Below are positions 9,216 to 18,305 of a DNA stretch of 64,000 bases, one piece after another (the first letter of the stretch is position 1; each line of letters starts with the position of its first letter). A program made the translations under genes and the position numbers. Source of the stretch: Pseudomonas fluorescens (GTDB lineage Bacteria; Pseudomonadota; Gammaproteobacteria; Pseudomonadales; Pseudomonadaceae); contig NZ_LACH01000072.1 in NCBI RefSeq assembly GCF_000968015.1, forward strand, positions 79,401-143,400. The letters run 5' to 3'. The notes beneath the pieces are model-generated. The model was not told where the DNA came from and made no database searches. It worked only from the letters and a program-made list of their open reading frames with translations.

Positions 9216-10586
9216 ATGAGCGTTCCTCGTGAAACCATCGCCGCCGTCGCCACCGCTCAAGGTCGCGGCGGTGTGGGCATCGTCCGTATTTCCGGACCGC
9301 TGGCGAGTGTTGCGGCCAAGGCCTTCAGCGGTCGTGAACTCAAGCCAAGGTTTGCCCACTACGGCCCGTTCCTCAGTGAAAACGATGAGGTGCTGGATCA
9401 AGGCATCGCCCTGTATTTTCCGGGCCCGAACTCGTTCACTGGCGAAGATGTGCTGGAACTCCAGGGCCACGGCGGTCCGATAGTTTCGGATATGCTGCTC
9501 AAGCGTTGCCTGGAACTGGGCTGTCGGTTGGCCCGACCGGGTGAATTCAGCGAGCGCGCGTTCCTCAATGACAAACTCGACCTGGCTCAGGCCGAGGCGA
9601 TTGCCGACTTGATCGAGGCAAGTTCTGCACAGGCTGCACGAAATGCCCTGCGTTCCTTGCAGGGCGCATTTTCCGAGCGTGTGCATAACCTCACCGAGCA
9701 ACTGATCGGCCTGCGCATCTATGTCGAAGCGGCGATCGACTTTCCTGAAGAAGAAATCGACTTCCTCGCCGATGGTCACGTCTTGAGCATGCTCGACAAA
9801 GTGCGTGACGAGTTATCCACCGTACTACGCGAAGCCGGGCAAGGTGCCTTGCTGCGTGACGGGATGACCGTGGTGATCGCCGGCCGGCCGAATGCCGGTA
9901 AATCCAGCCTGTTGAATGCACTGGCCGGTCGTGAAGCCGCGATCGTCACCGAGATCGCCGGCACCACCCGGGACATTCTTCGTGAACATATCCACATCGA
10001 TGGTATGCCGCTGCACGTGGTCGACACCGCTGGTCTGCGAGATACCGACGACCAGGTGGAAAAAATCGGCGTCGAACGGGCGCTGAAAGCAATCGGCGAG
10101 GCTGATCGCGTACTGTTGGTGGTCGATGCGACGGCTCCTGAGGCACTTGATCCGTTCTCATTGTGGCCTGAATTTCTGGAAATCCGTCCCGATCCGGCGA
10201 AAGTCACGTTGATCCGAAACAAGGCTGACCTCACTGGCGAAGCCATTGCCCTGGAAGTCAGCGAGGATGGCCACGTCACCATCAGCCTGAGCGCCAAATC
10301 TGCAGGTGAAGGGCTGGAATTGCTGCGCGACCACCTCAAGGCCTGCATGGGCTACGAACAGACCTCGGAAAGCAGCTTCAGTGCTCGCAGGCGTCATCTT
10401 GAAGCGTTGCGTCACGCAAGTGCTTCCCTTGAGCACGGCCGTGCACAGCTGACCCTGGCGGGTGCCGGTGAACTGTTAGCCGAGGATTTGCGACAAGCCC
10501 AACACGCCTTGGGTGAAATCACCGGTGCATTCAGCTCCGATGACCTGCTGGGACGGATCTTTTCCAGCTTCTGTATCGGTAAATAA
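9216..10586 (+). CDS. mnmE: tRNA-modifying GTPase MnmE
   Basis: MnmE works with MnmG to place the cmnm5 group on U34 of certain tRNAs. The 456-residue product has an N-terminal tetrahydrofolate-binding domain, a G domain with P-loop GRPNAGKSS near residue 225 and DTAGLRDT, and the invariant C-terminal FCIGK, whose Cys is needed for modification. It is separated from its partner mnmG by a 548-bp origin-like region. Confidence 0.97.
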   Translation: MSVPRETIAAVATAQGRGGVGIVRISGPLASVAAKAFSGRELKPRFAHYGPFLSENDEVLDQGIALYFPGPNSFTGEDVLELQGHGGPIVSDMLLKRCLELGCRLARPGEFSERAFLNDKLDLAQAEAIADLIEASSAQAARNALRSLQGAFSERVHNLTEQLIGLRIYVEAAIDFPEEEIDFLADGHVLSMLDKVRDELSTVLREAGQGALLRDGMTVVIAGRPNAGKSSLLNALAGREAAIVTEIAGTTRDILREHIHIDGMPLHVVDTAGLRDTDDQVEKIGVERALKAIGEADRVLLVVDATAPEALDPFSLWPEFLEIRPDPAKVTLIRNKADLTGEAIALEVSEDGHVTISLSAKSAGEGLELLRDHLKACMGYEQTSESSFSARRRHLEALRHASASLEHGRAQLTLAGAGELLAEDLRQAQHALGEITGAFSSDDLLGRIFSSFCIGK

Positions 10587-11134
10587 GACGCTCCGTTGTC
10601 CACAGACAGGCCATTCGTGCCTGTCTGTTCCCTCCTTTTCCTGAATTCTCTTCCAGTGCTGAGCAGATTCTTTCTGCTTGAGCGGATTTTCCGTGCCCGG
10701 GATTTGCTTATTCAGCCGTTTTCTGTGGATTAAGCCCTGTGAATAACTGCCTCTAAGGGCAGTTGATAACAGGGCCTCAAAACTGAAGATAACCGCCCCT
10801 GTGGATAAGCACCCCTTTCATCCACAGGCTTAAACCGGTTATCCAAGGGCCTCCTTGCCACATGACCACAGGGTTTTGAATCTCTGTACATATTGAATAT
10901 AAAGGCCTGTAGAGATCTATCCACAGAAAGGTGGCTCAGTAGAAATAAACATAAAAACAAAGATTTAATAAATTTCTTTCTTTTTAATTTCTATAACCGC
11001 GACTTCTCCACAGCTGGTTAAATTTTGTGCAAAGGGTTCTTTAGGAAGGGCGAAGTCCCTATACTTGCCGACCAGGTCCAAAAACCTGAGCTCAAACTAT
11101 TCCTGATTACCTAACTGAAGCAGGCACGAGGTGC
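10587..11134. other. Second origin-like region (mnmE-mnmG intergenic)
   Basis: This 548-bp non-coding region has a perfect DnaA box on the minus strand at 10800-10808 and near-boxes TGTGGATTA (about 10724), TGTGAATAA (about 10738), TTATCCAAG (about 10839) and CTATCCACA (10917-10925). They are followed by an AT-rich tract (about 10945-11000). The order (inverted boxes, CTCTGTACAT, TATAAAG, box, AT tract, TTAATTTCTAT) copies that of oriC at 6.1-6.5 kb. From memory, a second autonomously replicating segment has been reported in Pseudomonas near this position. Whether this one fires is unknown. Confidence 0.6.
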
Positions 11135-13036
11135 GTGGTGGATTTCCCTTCCCGTTTTGAAGTGATCGTCATCGGCGGCGGTCATGCCGGTACCGAGGCA
11201 GCACTGGCCTCAGCACGTATGGGTGCAAAAACCCTGTTGCTGACGCACAACGTGGAAACCCTCGGTGCCATGAGTTGCAACCCCGCTATCGGTGGGATCG
11301 GCAAAAGCCATCTGGTCAAGGAAATCGATGCCCTTGGCGGCGCGATGGCCATGGCTACCGATAAAGGTGGTATTCAATTTCGCGTGTTGAACAGCCGCAA
11401 AGGCCCGGCCGTGCGTGCAACCCGCGCTCAGGCTGACCGGGTTCTGTACAAGGCCGCTGTCCGCGAAATCCTTGAAAACCAGCCGAACCTGTGGATATTT
11501 CAACAGGCCGCCGACGACCTGATCGTTGAGCAGGAACAAGTGCGCGGTGTTGTCACCCAAATGGGCCTGCGTTTCCTCGCGGACTCCGTGGTGTTGACCA
11601 CTGGCACCTTCCTCGGTGGACTTATCCACATCGGAATGCAGAATTTTTCCGGTGGCCGTGCCGGTGATCCGCCTTCGATCGCCCTGGCTCACCGTTTACG
11701 TGAATTGCCATTGCGCGTTGGTCGCCTGAAAACCGGCACACCGCCGCGTATCGACGGTCGTTCTGTGGATTTCTCGGTGATGACCGAGCAAGCCGGCGAT
11801 ACACCGATCCCGGTGATGTCATTCATGGGTTCCAAAGAGCAGCACCCGAAACAGGTCAGCTGCTGGATTACCCACACCAACGCCCGCACCCACGAAATCA
11901 TCGCTGCGAACCTCGATCGTTCGCCGATGTATTCCGATGCAGGTGTGATCGAAGGTATCGGCCCGCGTTACTGCCCGTCGATCGAAGACAAGATCCATCG
12001 CTTTGCCGACAAGGAAAGCCATCAGGTCTTCATCGAACCGGAAGGCCTGACGACCAACGAGCTGTACCCGAACGGGATATCCACATCCCTGCCGTTCGAC
12101 GTGCAACTGCAGATCGTGCAATCGATCCGCGGCATGGAAAACGCGCACATCGTTCGTCCGGGTTACGCCATCGAATACGACTACTTCGACCCGCGTGACC
12201 TGAAGTACAACCTGGAAACCAAAGTTATTGCCGGTCTGTTCTTCGCCGGGCAAATCAACGGCACCACCGGGTACGAAGAAGCCGGCGCCCAGGGTTTGCT
12301 GGCCGGGGCCAACGCCGCACTGCGTGCTCAGGGCAAAGATGCCTGGTGCCCGCGTCGCGACGAGGCGTACATCGGAGTGTTGGTCGACGACCTGATTACC
12401 CTGGGTACCCAGGAACCGTATCGGATGTTCACGTCCCGCGCCGAATACCGCCTGATCCTGCGCGAAGACAACGCCGACCTGCGCTTGACCGAAAAAGGTC
12501 GCGAACTGGGTCTGGTGGATGACGCACGTTGGGCTGCGTTCTGCACCAAACGCGAGAGCATCACGCTGGAAGAGCAACGCCTGAAAAGTACCTGGGTTCG
12601 CCCGGGCACAGAGCAAGGCGATGCGATTTCCGAGAAGTTCGGCACGCCGTTGACCCACGAATACAACTTGCTCAACCTGCTGAGCCGTCCGGAAATCGAC
12701 TACGCTGGTCTGATCGCCGTGACCGGTGGCGGCGCAGAAGATCCACAAGTCGCCGAGCAGGTCGAAATCAAGACCAAATACGCCGGTTACATCGATCGTC
12801 AGCAGGATGAAATCGCTCGTTTGCGGGCCAGCGAAGACACAAAACTGCCTGTGGATATCGACTACACGAATATTTCCGGTCTCTCCAAAGAGATCCAGAG
12901 CAAGCTGGGTGCGACCCGTCCAGAGACTTTGGGTCAGGCGTCGCGTATCCCGGGTGTGACGCCGGCAGCTATTTCGCTGTTGATGATTCATTTGAAAAAA
13001 CGCGGCGCGGGCCGTCAGTTGGAGCAAAGCGCTTGA
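11135..13036 (+). CDS. mnmG: tRNA uridine-5-carboxymethylaminomethyl modification enzyme MnmG
   Basis: MnmG is the FAD-dependent partner of MnmE in tRNA wobble-uridine modification. The 633-residue product has the dinucleotide-binding motif VIGGGHAGTEAA near the N-terminus, then CNPAIGGIGK and GTFLGG. The length is normal. Two consecutive GTG codons (11135, 11138) are possible starts. A candidate -10 (TATACT, 11060) lies upstream. It overlaps rsmG by 4 nt. Confidence 0.96.
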   Translation: MVDFPSRFEVIVIGGGHAGTEAALASARMGAKTLLLTHNVETLGAMSCNPAIGGIGKSHLVKEIDALGGAMAMATDKGGIQFRVLNSRKGPAVRATRAQADRVLYKAAVREILENQPNLWIFQQAADDLIVEQEQVRGVVTQMGLRFLADSVVLTTGTFLGGLIHIGMQNFSGGRAGDPPSIALAHRLRELPLRVGRLKTGTPPRIDGRSVDFSVMTEQAGDTPIPVMSFMGSKEQHPKQVSCWITHTNARTHEIIAANLDRSPMYSDAGVIEGIGPRYCPSIEDKIHRFADKESHQVFIEPEGLTTNELYPNGISTSLPFDVQLQIVQSIRGMENAHIVRPGYAIEYDYFDPRDLKYNLETKVIAGLFFAGQINGTTGYEEAGAQGLLAGANAALRAQGKDAWCPRRDEAYIGVLVDDLITLGTQEPYRMFTSRAEYRLILREDNADLRLTEKGRELGLVDDARWAAFCTKRESITLEEQRLKSTWVRPGTEQGDAISEKFGTPLTHEYNLLNLLSRPEIDYAGLIAVTGGGAEDPQVAEQVEIKTKYAGYIDRQQDEIARLRASEDTKLPVDIDYTNISGLSKEIQSKLGATRPETLGQASRIPGVTPAAISLLMIHLKKRGAGRQLEQSA

Positions 13037-13677
13037 GTTCGTTGGTCACCTCGCAACACGCAGAAGAGTTATCCACAGGTGCGCGCCAGCTCGGTGTCAC
13101 GCTGACAGAAAGCCAGCACGCGCAGCTGCTGGGTTATCTGGCCCTGTTGATAAAATGGAACAAGGCTTACAACCTGACCGCCGTACGCGACCCGGATGAA
13201 ATGGTTTCCCGTCACTTGCTCGATAGTTTGAGCGTGATGTCGTTCGTCGAAAACGGTCGCTGGCTGGACGTTGGCAGCGGTGGCGGCATGCCGGGTATTC
13301 CGTTGGCCATCCTGTTTCCAGAGTCCCAAGTGACTTGCCTGGACAGCAACGGCAAGAAAACCCGCTTCCTGACTCAGGTCAAACTCGAACTCAAACTGGA
13401 TAACCTGCAAGTTATCCACAGTCGCGTCGAAGCTTTTCAGCCTGATCAGCCATTCAACGGGATCATCTCCCGGGCGTTCAGCAGCATGGAGAACTTCAGC
13501 AACTGGACTCGCCACCTCGGCGACACCGAAACACGTTGGCTGGCAATGAAGGGCGTTCATCCCGCCGATGAGCTGGTAGCATTGCCGGCAGACTTCCACC
13601 TCGATAGCGAACACGCCCTGGCCGTACCCGGTTGCCAAGGCCAACGCCATCTGCTGATACTGCGCCGCACGGCATGA
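13033..13677 (+). CDS. rsmG: 16S rRNA (guanine-527-N7) methyltransferase
   Basis: RsmG methylates G527 of 16S rRNA using SAM, and its loss gives low-level streptomycin resistance. The 214-residue product has the SAM-binding loop LDVGSGGGMPGIPLA and, before it, the family segment KWNKAYNLTAVRD. The start is TTG at 13033, overlapping the mnmG stop (TTGA). Two perfect DnaA boxes (13069, 13412) lie within the gene. Confidence 0.96.
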   Translation: MSSLVTSQHAEELSTGARQLGVTLTESQHAQLLGYLALLIKWNKAYNLTAVRDPDEMVSRHLLDSLSVMSFVENGRWLDVGSGGGMPGIPLAILFPESQVTCLDSNGKKTRFLTQVKLELKLDNLQVIHSRVEAFQPDQPFNGIISRAFSSMENFSNWTRHLGDTETRWLAMKGVHPADELVALPADFHLDSEHALAVPGCQGQRHLLILRRTA

Positions 13678-13695
13678 TTGGGAACACAAGCAAGA

Positions 13696-14493
13696 ATGGC
13701 TAAGGTATTCGCGATAGCGAACCAAAAGGGTGGTGTGGGCAAGACCACCACCTGCATCAACCTCGCAGCTTCCCTGGTCGCTACCAAGCGTCGGGTGCTG
13801 TTGATCGATCTCGATCCACAGGGCAACGCCACCATGGGTAGCGGTGTGGATAAACACGGCCTGGAAAATTCGGTCTACGACCTGCTGATCGGCGAATGCG
13901 ATCTGGCTCAGGCCATGCATTACTCCGAGCACGGTGGTTACCAACTGCTGCCGGCCAACCGCGACCTGACTGCGGCCGAAGTGGTTCTGCTGGAAATGCA
14001 GATGAAGGAAAGCCGCCTGCGCAGTGCGCTGGCGCCGATCCGTGAAAACTACGATTACATTTTGATCGACTGTCCACCGTCGTTGTCGATGCTCACGCTT
14101 AACGCACTGGTTGCGGCGGACGGGGTGATTATCCCCATGCAGTGCGAGTACTTCGCGCTCGAAGGCTTGAGCGACCTTGTGGATAACATCAAGCGCATCG
14201 CTGAGTTGCTGAACCCGAACCTGAAAGTCGAAGGCCTGTTGCGGACCATGTATGACCCGCGCCTGAGCCTGATGAACGATGTTTCGGCGCAGCTCAAGGA
14301 ACACTTCGGCGAGCAGCTCTACGACACGGTGATTCCGCGCAACATCCGCCTGGCTGAAGCACCTAGCTATGGCATGCCGGCGCTGGCGTACGACAAATCA
14401 TCGCGGGGCGCCATTGCCTATCTGGCATTGGCGGGCGAGATGGTTCGTCGTCAACGCAAAAACTCACGCACTGCCGCTGCTCAGGCAACTTAA
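13696..14493 (+). CDS. parA: Chromosome-partitioning ATPase ParA (Soj)
   Basis: ParA is a Walker-type ATPase that moves ParB-parS complexes. The 265-residue product starts MAKVFAIANQKGGVGKTTT, with the deviant Walker A near the N-terminus and DLDPQGN after it. ATG 13696 is preferred over an in-frame upstream start because the motif-bearing strand begins there as in the family. It is followed at 9 nt by parB. Its targets include the parS sites in recF. Confidence 0.96.
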   Translation: MAKVFAIANQKGGVGKTTTCINLAASLVATKRRVLLIDLDPQGNATMGSGVDKHGLENSVYDLLIGECDLAQAMHYSEHGGYQLLPANRDLTAAEVVLLEMQMKESRLRSALAPIRENYDYILIDCPPSLSMLTLNALVAADGVIIPMQCEYFALEGLSDLVDNIKRIAELLNPNLKVEGLLRTMYDPRLSLMNDVSAQLKEHFGEQLYDTVIPRNIRLAEAPSYGMPALAYDKSSRGAIAYLALAGEMVRRQRKNSRTAAAQAT

Positions 14494-14502
14494 GGAATCC
14501 CC

Positions 14503-15375
14503 ATGGCCGTCAAGAAACGAGGTCTCGGACGTGGACTGGATGCACTGCTGAGTGGTCCGACTGTCAGCTCGCTGGAAGAACAAGCTGTGCAGGCTGATCA
14601 GCGTGAGCTGCAGCACCTGCCCCTGGACCTGATCCAGCGCGGCAAGTACCAGCCGCGCCGGGACATGGATCCTCAGGCGCTGGAAGAGCTGGCGCAGTCG
14701 ATCAAGGCTCAGGGCGTGATGCAGCCGATCGTGGTTCGTCCGATTGGCAGCGGTCGCTTCGAAATCATCGCAGGTGAACGCCGCTGGCGCGCCAGTCAGC
14801 AGGCTGGGCAGGAAACCATCCCGGCAATGGTTCGCGATGTGCCGGATGAAACCGCGATCGCCATGGCGCTGATCGAGAACATCCAGCGCGAAGACCTCAA
14901 TCCAATCGAAGAAGCGGTGGCTTTGCAGCGTTTGCAGCAGGAATTCCAGCTGACGCAGCAACAAGTGGCCGAAGCCGTGGGCAAATCCCGCGTGACCGTG
15001 GCCAACCTGCTACGCTTGATCGCGTTGCCGGAAGTCATCAAAACCATGCTGTCCCACGGCGACCTGGAAATGGGTCATGCCCGTGCTTTGCTCGGTTTAC
15101 CGGAAAATCAACAGGTTGAAGGGGCGCGACACGTTGTCGCACGGGGGCTGACTGTACGCCAGACTGAAGCACTGGTTCGCCAGTGGTTGAGTGGTAAACC
15201 GGAACCTGCTGAACCGGTAAAGCCGGACCCGGATATCGCTCGACTCGAACAGCGTCTGGCTGAGCGCCTAGGCTCTGCGGTGCAGATTCGCCACGGGAAA
15301 AAGGGGAAAGGGCAGTTGGTGATTGGTTACAACTCCCTGGATGAGCTTCAAGGTGTACTTGCACACATCCGCTGA
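14503..15375 (+). CDS. parB: Chromosome-partitioning protein ParB (Spo0J)
   Basis: ParB binds parS, spreads along DNA as a CTP-dependent clamp and recruits SMC. The 290-residue product begins MAVKKRGLGRGLDALL, has the N-terminal nuclease-fold motif GERRWRAS with ENIQREDLNPIEEA, and the HTH QQVAEAVGKSRVTVANLLRL. The C-terminal dimer domain ends at the stop. It is cotranscribed with parA. Confidence 0.97.
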   Translation: MAVKKRGLGRGLDALLSGPTVSSLEEQAVQADQRELQHLPLDLIQRGKYQPRRDMDPQALEELAQSIKAQGVMQPIVVRPIGSGRFEIIAGERRWRASQQAGQETIPAMVRDVPDETAIAMALIENIQREDLNPIEEAVALQRLQQEFQLTQQQVAEAVGKSRVTVANLLRLIALPEVIKTMLSHGDLEMGHARALLGLPENQQVEGARHVVARGLTVRQTEALVRQWLSGKPEPAEPVKPDPDIARLEQRLAERLGSAVQIRHGKKGKGQLVIGYNSLDELQGVLAHIR

Positions 15376-15523
15376 AACATTTCCTCATGTAGCGTGGAGT
15401 CGGAAATCACTACCTGACAGTTGAATAGGGGCAGAACCGCCCCTATACTCTGCGCGCATTTTGTCGGCACAAATTATGCCAAGTTATTGAATTCTGGCAG
15501 CCGATCATTGGGGAGCAAAAACG

Positions 15524-15931
15524 ATGGAGAGCCGCACGCCAAACCGCTTGCCGTTCCATCGCCTGGCAGTTTTTCCGGTCCTACTGGCTCAATTTGTCGT
15601 TTTGGTACTGGCCGCTTTGGCGCTTTGGTACTGGCATGGAGTCGTAGCCGGGTACTCAGGACTCTGCGGAGGCCTGATAGCCTTGCTACCCAATGTTTAT
15701 TTCGCTCACAGGGCATTTCGGTTTTCCGGCGCCCGAGCAGCTCAAGCCATCGTCCGGTCTTTTTATGCCGGCGAGGCGGGCAAACTAATTTTGACGGCAG
15801 TGCTCTTTGCATTGACGTTTGCAGGTGTGAAGCCATTGGCGCCGCTAGCTGTATTCGGCGTCTTCGTGTTGACCCAACTGGTCAGCTGGTTCGCGCCCCT
15901 GCTGATGAGAACAAGACTTTCGAGACCTTAG
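15524..15931 (+). CDS. atpI: ATP synthase assembly protein I
   Basis: This is a 135-residue hydrophobic protein with about four predicted transmembrane segments. It is the first gene of the atp operon and contains the NVYFAHRAFRF segment typical of AtpI. AtpI assists c-ring assembly and is not essential. The start is ATG 15524 and it stops 16 nt before atpB. Confidence 0.93.
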   Translation: MESRTPNRLPFHRLAVFPVLLAQFVVLVLAALALWYWHGVVAGYSGLCGGLIALLPNVYFAHRAFRFSGARAAQAIVRSFYAGEAGKLILTAVLFALTFAGVKPLAPLAVFGVFVLTQLVSWFAPLLMRTRLSRP

Positions 15932-15947
15932 GGCGTTTGAGGCAACC

Positions 15948-16817
15948 ATGGCAGAGACAACCGCTTCGGGCTATATCCAGCACCACTTGCAGAACCTGAC
16001 CTTCGGTCAGCACCCAACTGGCGGGTGGGGTTTTGCCCACACCGCAGCAGAAGCCAAAGAAATGGGCTTCTGGGCTTTCCACGTCGATACTCTCGGCTGG
16101 TCGGTCGCGTTGGGTCTGATCTTCGTTCTTCTTTTCCGCATGGCGGCAAAGAAGGCGACTTCCGGTCAGCCTGGCGGCTTGCAGAACTTCGTCGAAGTTC
16201 TGATCGAGTTCGTCGACAGCAGCGTGAAAGATACCTTTCACGGCCGTAATCCATTGATCGCACCATTGGCGCTGACAATTTTTGTCTGGGTGTTCCTGAT
16301 GAACGCCGTCGACCTGGTTCCGGTCGACTGGATTCCGAAAGTGGCTGCCTTCATTACTGGCGACCCGCATCTGGTCTTCCGTGCTGTTCCGACCACTGAC
16401 CCGAACGCGACTCTGGGTATGTCCCTGTCGGTGTTCGCGTTGATCATTTTCTACAGCATCAAGGTCAAGGGCATCGGCGGCTTCATCGGCGAACTGACCC
16501 TGCACCCTTTCGGCAGCAAGAACGTCTTCGTTCAAGCCCTGCTGATCCCGGTGAACTTCCTGCTGGAGTTCGTGACACTGGTTGCCAAGCCAATTTCCCT
16601 GGCACTGCGTCTGTTCGGCAACATGTACGCCGGCGAACTGGTCTTCATTCTGATTGCTGTGATGTTCGGCAGCGGTCTGCTCTGGCTTAGCGGCCTGGGT
16701 GTAGTTCTGCAGTGGGCGTGGGCTGTGTTCCACATCCTGATCATCACCCTGCAGGCGTTTATCTTCATGATGCTGACCATCGTTTACCTGTCGATGGCGC
16801 ACGAAGAGAACCATTAA
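15948..16817 (+). CDS. atpB: F1Fo ATP synthase subunit a
   Basis: Subunit a forms the two proton half-channels of Fo. The 289-residue membrane protein has the conserved region with the essential Arg (PISLALRLFGNMYAGELVF) and a C-terminal HILIITLQAFIFMMLTIVYLS helix. The position between atpI and atpE is standard. Confidence 0.97.
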   Translation: MAETTASGYIQHHLQNLTFGQHPTGGWGFAHTAAEAKEMGFWAFHVDTLGWSVALGLIFVLLFRMAAKKATSGQPGGLQNFVEVLIEFVDSSVKDTFHGRNPLIAPLALTIFVWVFLMNAVDLVPVDWIPKVAAFITGDPHLVFRAVPTTDPNATLGMSLSVFALIIFYSIKVKGIGGFIGELTLHPFGSKNVFVQALLIPVNFLLEFVTLVAKPISLALRLFGNMYAGELVFILIAVMFGSGLLWLSGLGVVLQWAWAVFHILIITLQAFIFMMLTIVYLSMAHEENH

Positions 16818-16950
16818 GACCAGTCTCGACTGGTCTGATGTCCCACTCGGTCAAACGAGTGGGTGCCCGAACAGGGCTATGAAACGATTTGTTTTACCGC
16901 TTTAAAATCTAAAAAACCTAAACCATACGACGTAAAAGTCGGGAGGAAAG

Positions 16951-17208
16951 ATGGAAACTGTAGTTGGTCTAACCGCTATCGCTGTTGCACTGTTGATCGG
17001 CCTGGGCGCACTGGGTACCGCAATTGGTTTCGGCCTGTTGGGCGGCAAGTTCCTGGAAGGCGCAGCGCGTCAGCCAGAGATGGTTCCAATGCTGCAAGTC
17101 AAAATGTTCATCGTTGCCGGTCTGCTCGACGCCGTAACCATGATCGGTGTTGGTATCGCTCTGTTCTTCACCTTCGCGAACCCATTCGTTGGTCAACTCG
17201 CTGGCTAA
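16951..17208 (+). CDS. atpE: F1Fo ATP synthase subunit c
   Basis: Subunit c is the proteolipid of the rotor ring. The 85-residue product is a helical hairpin with the Gly-rich first helix ([18 protein letters not shown]), the polar loop ARQPE and a second helix holding the proton-binding carboxylate ([17 protein letters not shown]). A good GGAGG ribosome site precedes ATG 16951. Confidence 0.98.
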
Positions 17209-17264
17209 TTACTCGAACCTTCGAGTAATTGGTGTGATGTGCAACGAACGAGCGAGGTGTTGGC

Positions 17265-17735
17265 GTGAACATTAATGCAACCCTGATTGGCCAGTCCGTT
17301 GCGTTCTTCATTTTTGTACTGTTTTGCATGAAGTTCGTGTGGCCTCCGGTCATCGCGGCTTTGCACGAACGTCAGAAGAAGATCGCGGATGGACTGGACG
17401 CTGCCGCCCGAGCAGCTCGCGACCTGGAGTTGGCCCAAGATAAAGCGGGTCAACAACTGCGCGAAGCAAAAGCTCAGGCAGCCGAAATCATTGAGCAAGC
17501 CAAGAAACGCGGTAACCAGATCGTCGAAGAGGCTGTTGAAAAAGCCCGTATCGACGCTGACCGTGTGAAGGTTCAGGCTCAGGCCGAGATCGAGCAGGAA
17601 CTGAACAGTGTCAAAGACGCGCTGCGTGCCCAATTGGGTGCTCTGGCCGTTGGCGGCGCCGAGAAGATCCTGGGTGCCACAATCGATCAAAACGCGCACG
17701 CGGAGCTGGTAAACAAACTGGCTGCTGAAATTTAA
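17265..17735 (+). CDS. atpF: F1Fo ATP synthase subunit b
   Basis: Subunit b is the peripheral stalk, with one N-terminal transmembrane helix (NINATLIGQSVAFFIFVLF) and a long Ala/Glu/Lys-rich coiled coil. The 156-residue length is normal. The start is GTG 17265 with GAGG upstream. Confidence 0.97.
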   Translation: MNINATLIGQSVAFFIFVLFCMKFVWPPVIAALHERQKKIADGLDAAARAARDLELAQDKAGQQLREAKAQAAEIIEQAKKRGNQIVEEAVEKARIDADRVKVQAQAEIEQELNSVKDALRAQLGALAVGGAEKILGATIDQNAHAELVNKLAAEI

Positions 17736-17747
17736 GCGAGGGCGATC

Positions 17748-18284
17748 ATGGCAGAATTGACCACGTTGGCCCGACCTTACGCTAAGGCAGCCTTCGAGCA
17801 CGCCCAGGCCCACCAGCAACTGGCCTCTTGGTCAGCCATGCTCGGCCTGGCTGCAGCAGTGTCGCAAGACGACACCATGCAGCGCGTGCTCAAGGCCCCG
17901 CGACTGACGAGCGCAGACAAGGCCGCCACGTTTATTGACGTGTGCGGCGACAAGTTTGATGTGAAGGCACAGAACTTCATTAACGTCGTTGCCGAAAACG
18001 ACCGTCTCCCGCTGTTGCCGGAGATCGCCGCTCTGTTTGACCTGTACAAGGCCGAACAAGAGAAATCGGTAGACGTTGAAGTCACCAGTGCTTTTGCATT
18101 GAACCAAGAACAGCAAGACAAACTCGCCAAGGTTCTCAGTGCACGACTCAACCGGGAAGTGCGCCTGCAAGTCGAGGAAGACAAATCCCTTATTGGGGGC
18201 ATTGTCATCCGCGCCGGCGACCTGGTAATCGATGGCTCGGTTCGCGGAAAACTCGCAAACCTTGCCGAAGCATTGAAATCTTGA
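17748..18284 (+). CDS. atpH: F1Fo ATP synthase subunit delta
   Basis: Subunit delta joins the peripheral stalk to the top of F1. The 178-residue product begins MAELTTLARPYAKAAFEHA and ends with the conserved GSVRGKLANLAEALKS. It lies between atpF and atpA with short spacers. Confidence 0.97.
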   Translation: MAELTTLARPYAKAAFEHAQAHQQLASWSAMLGLAAAVSQDDTMQRVLKAPRLTSADKAATFIDVCGDKFDVKAQNFINVVAENDRLPLLPEIAALFDLYKAEQEKSVDVEVTSAFALNQEQQDKLAKVLSARLNREVRLQVEEDKSLIGGIVIRAGDLVIDGSVRGKLANLAEALKS

Positions 18285-18305
18285 GTTTGAAGGGGCAGCA
18301 GAGCA

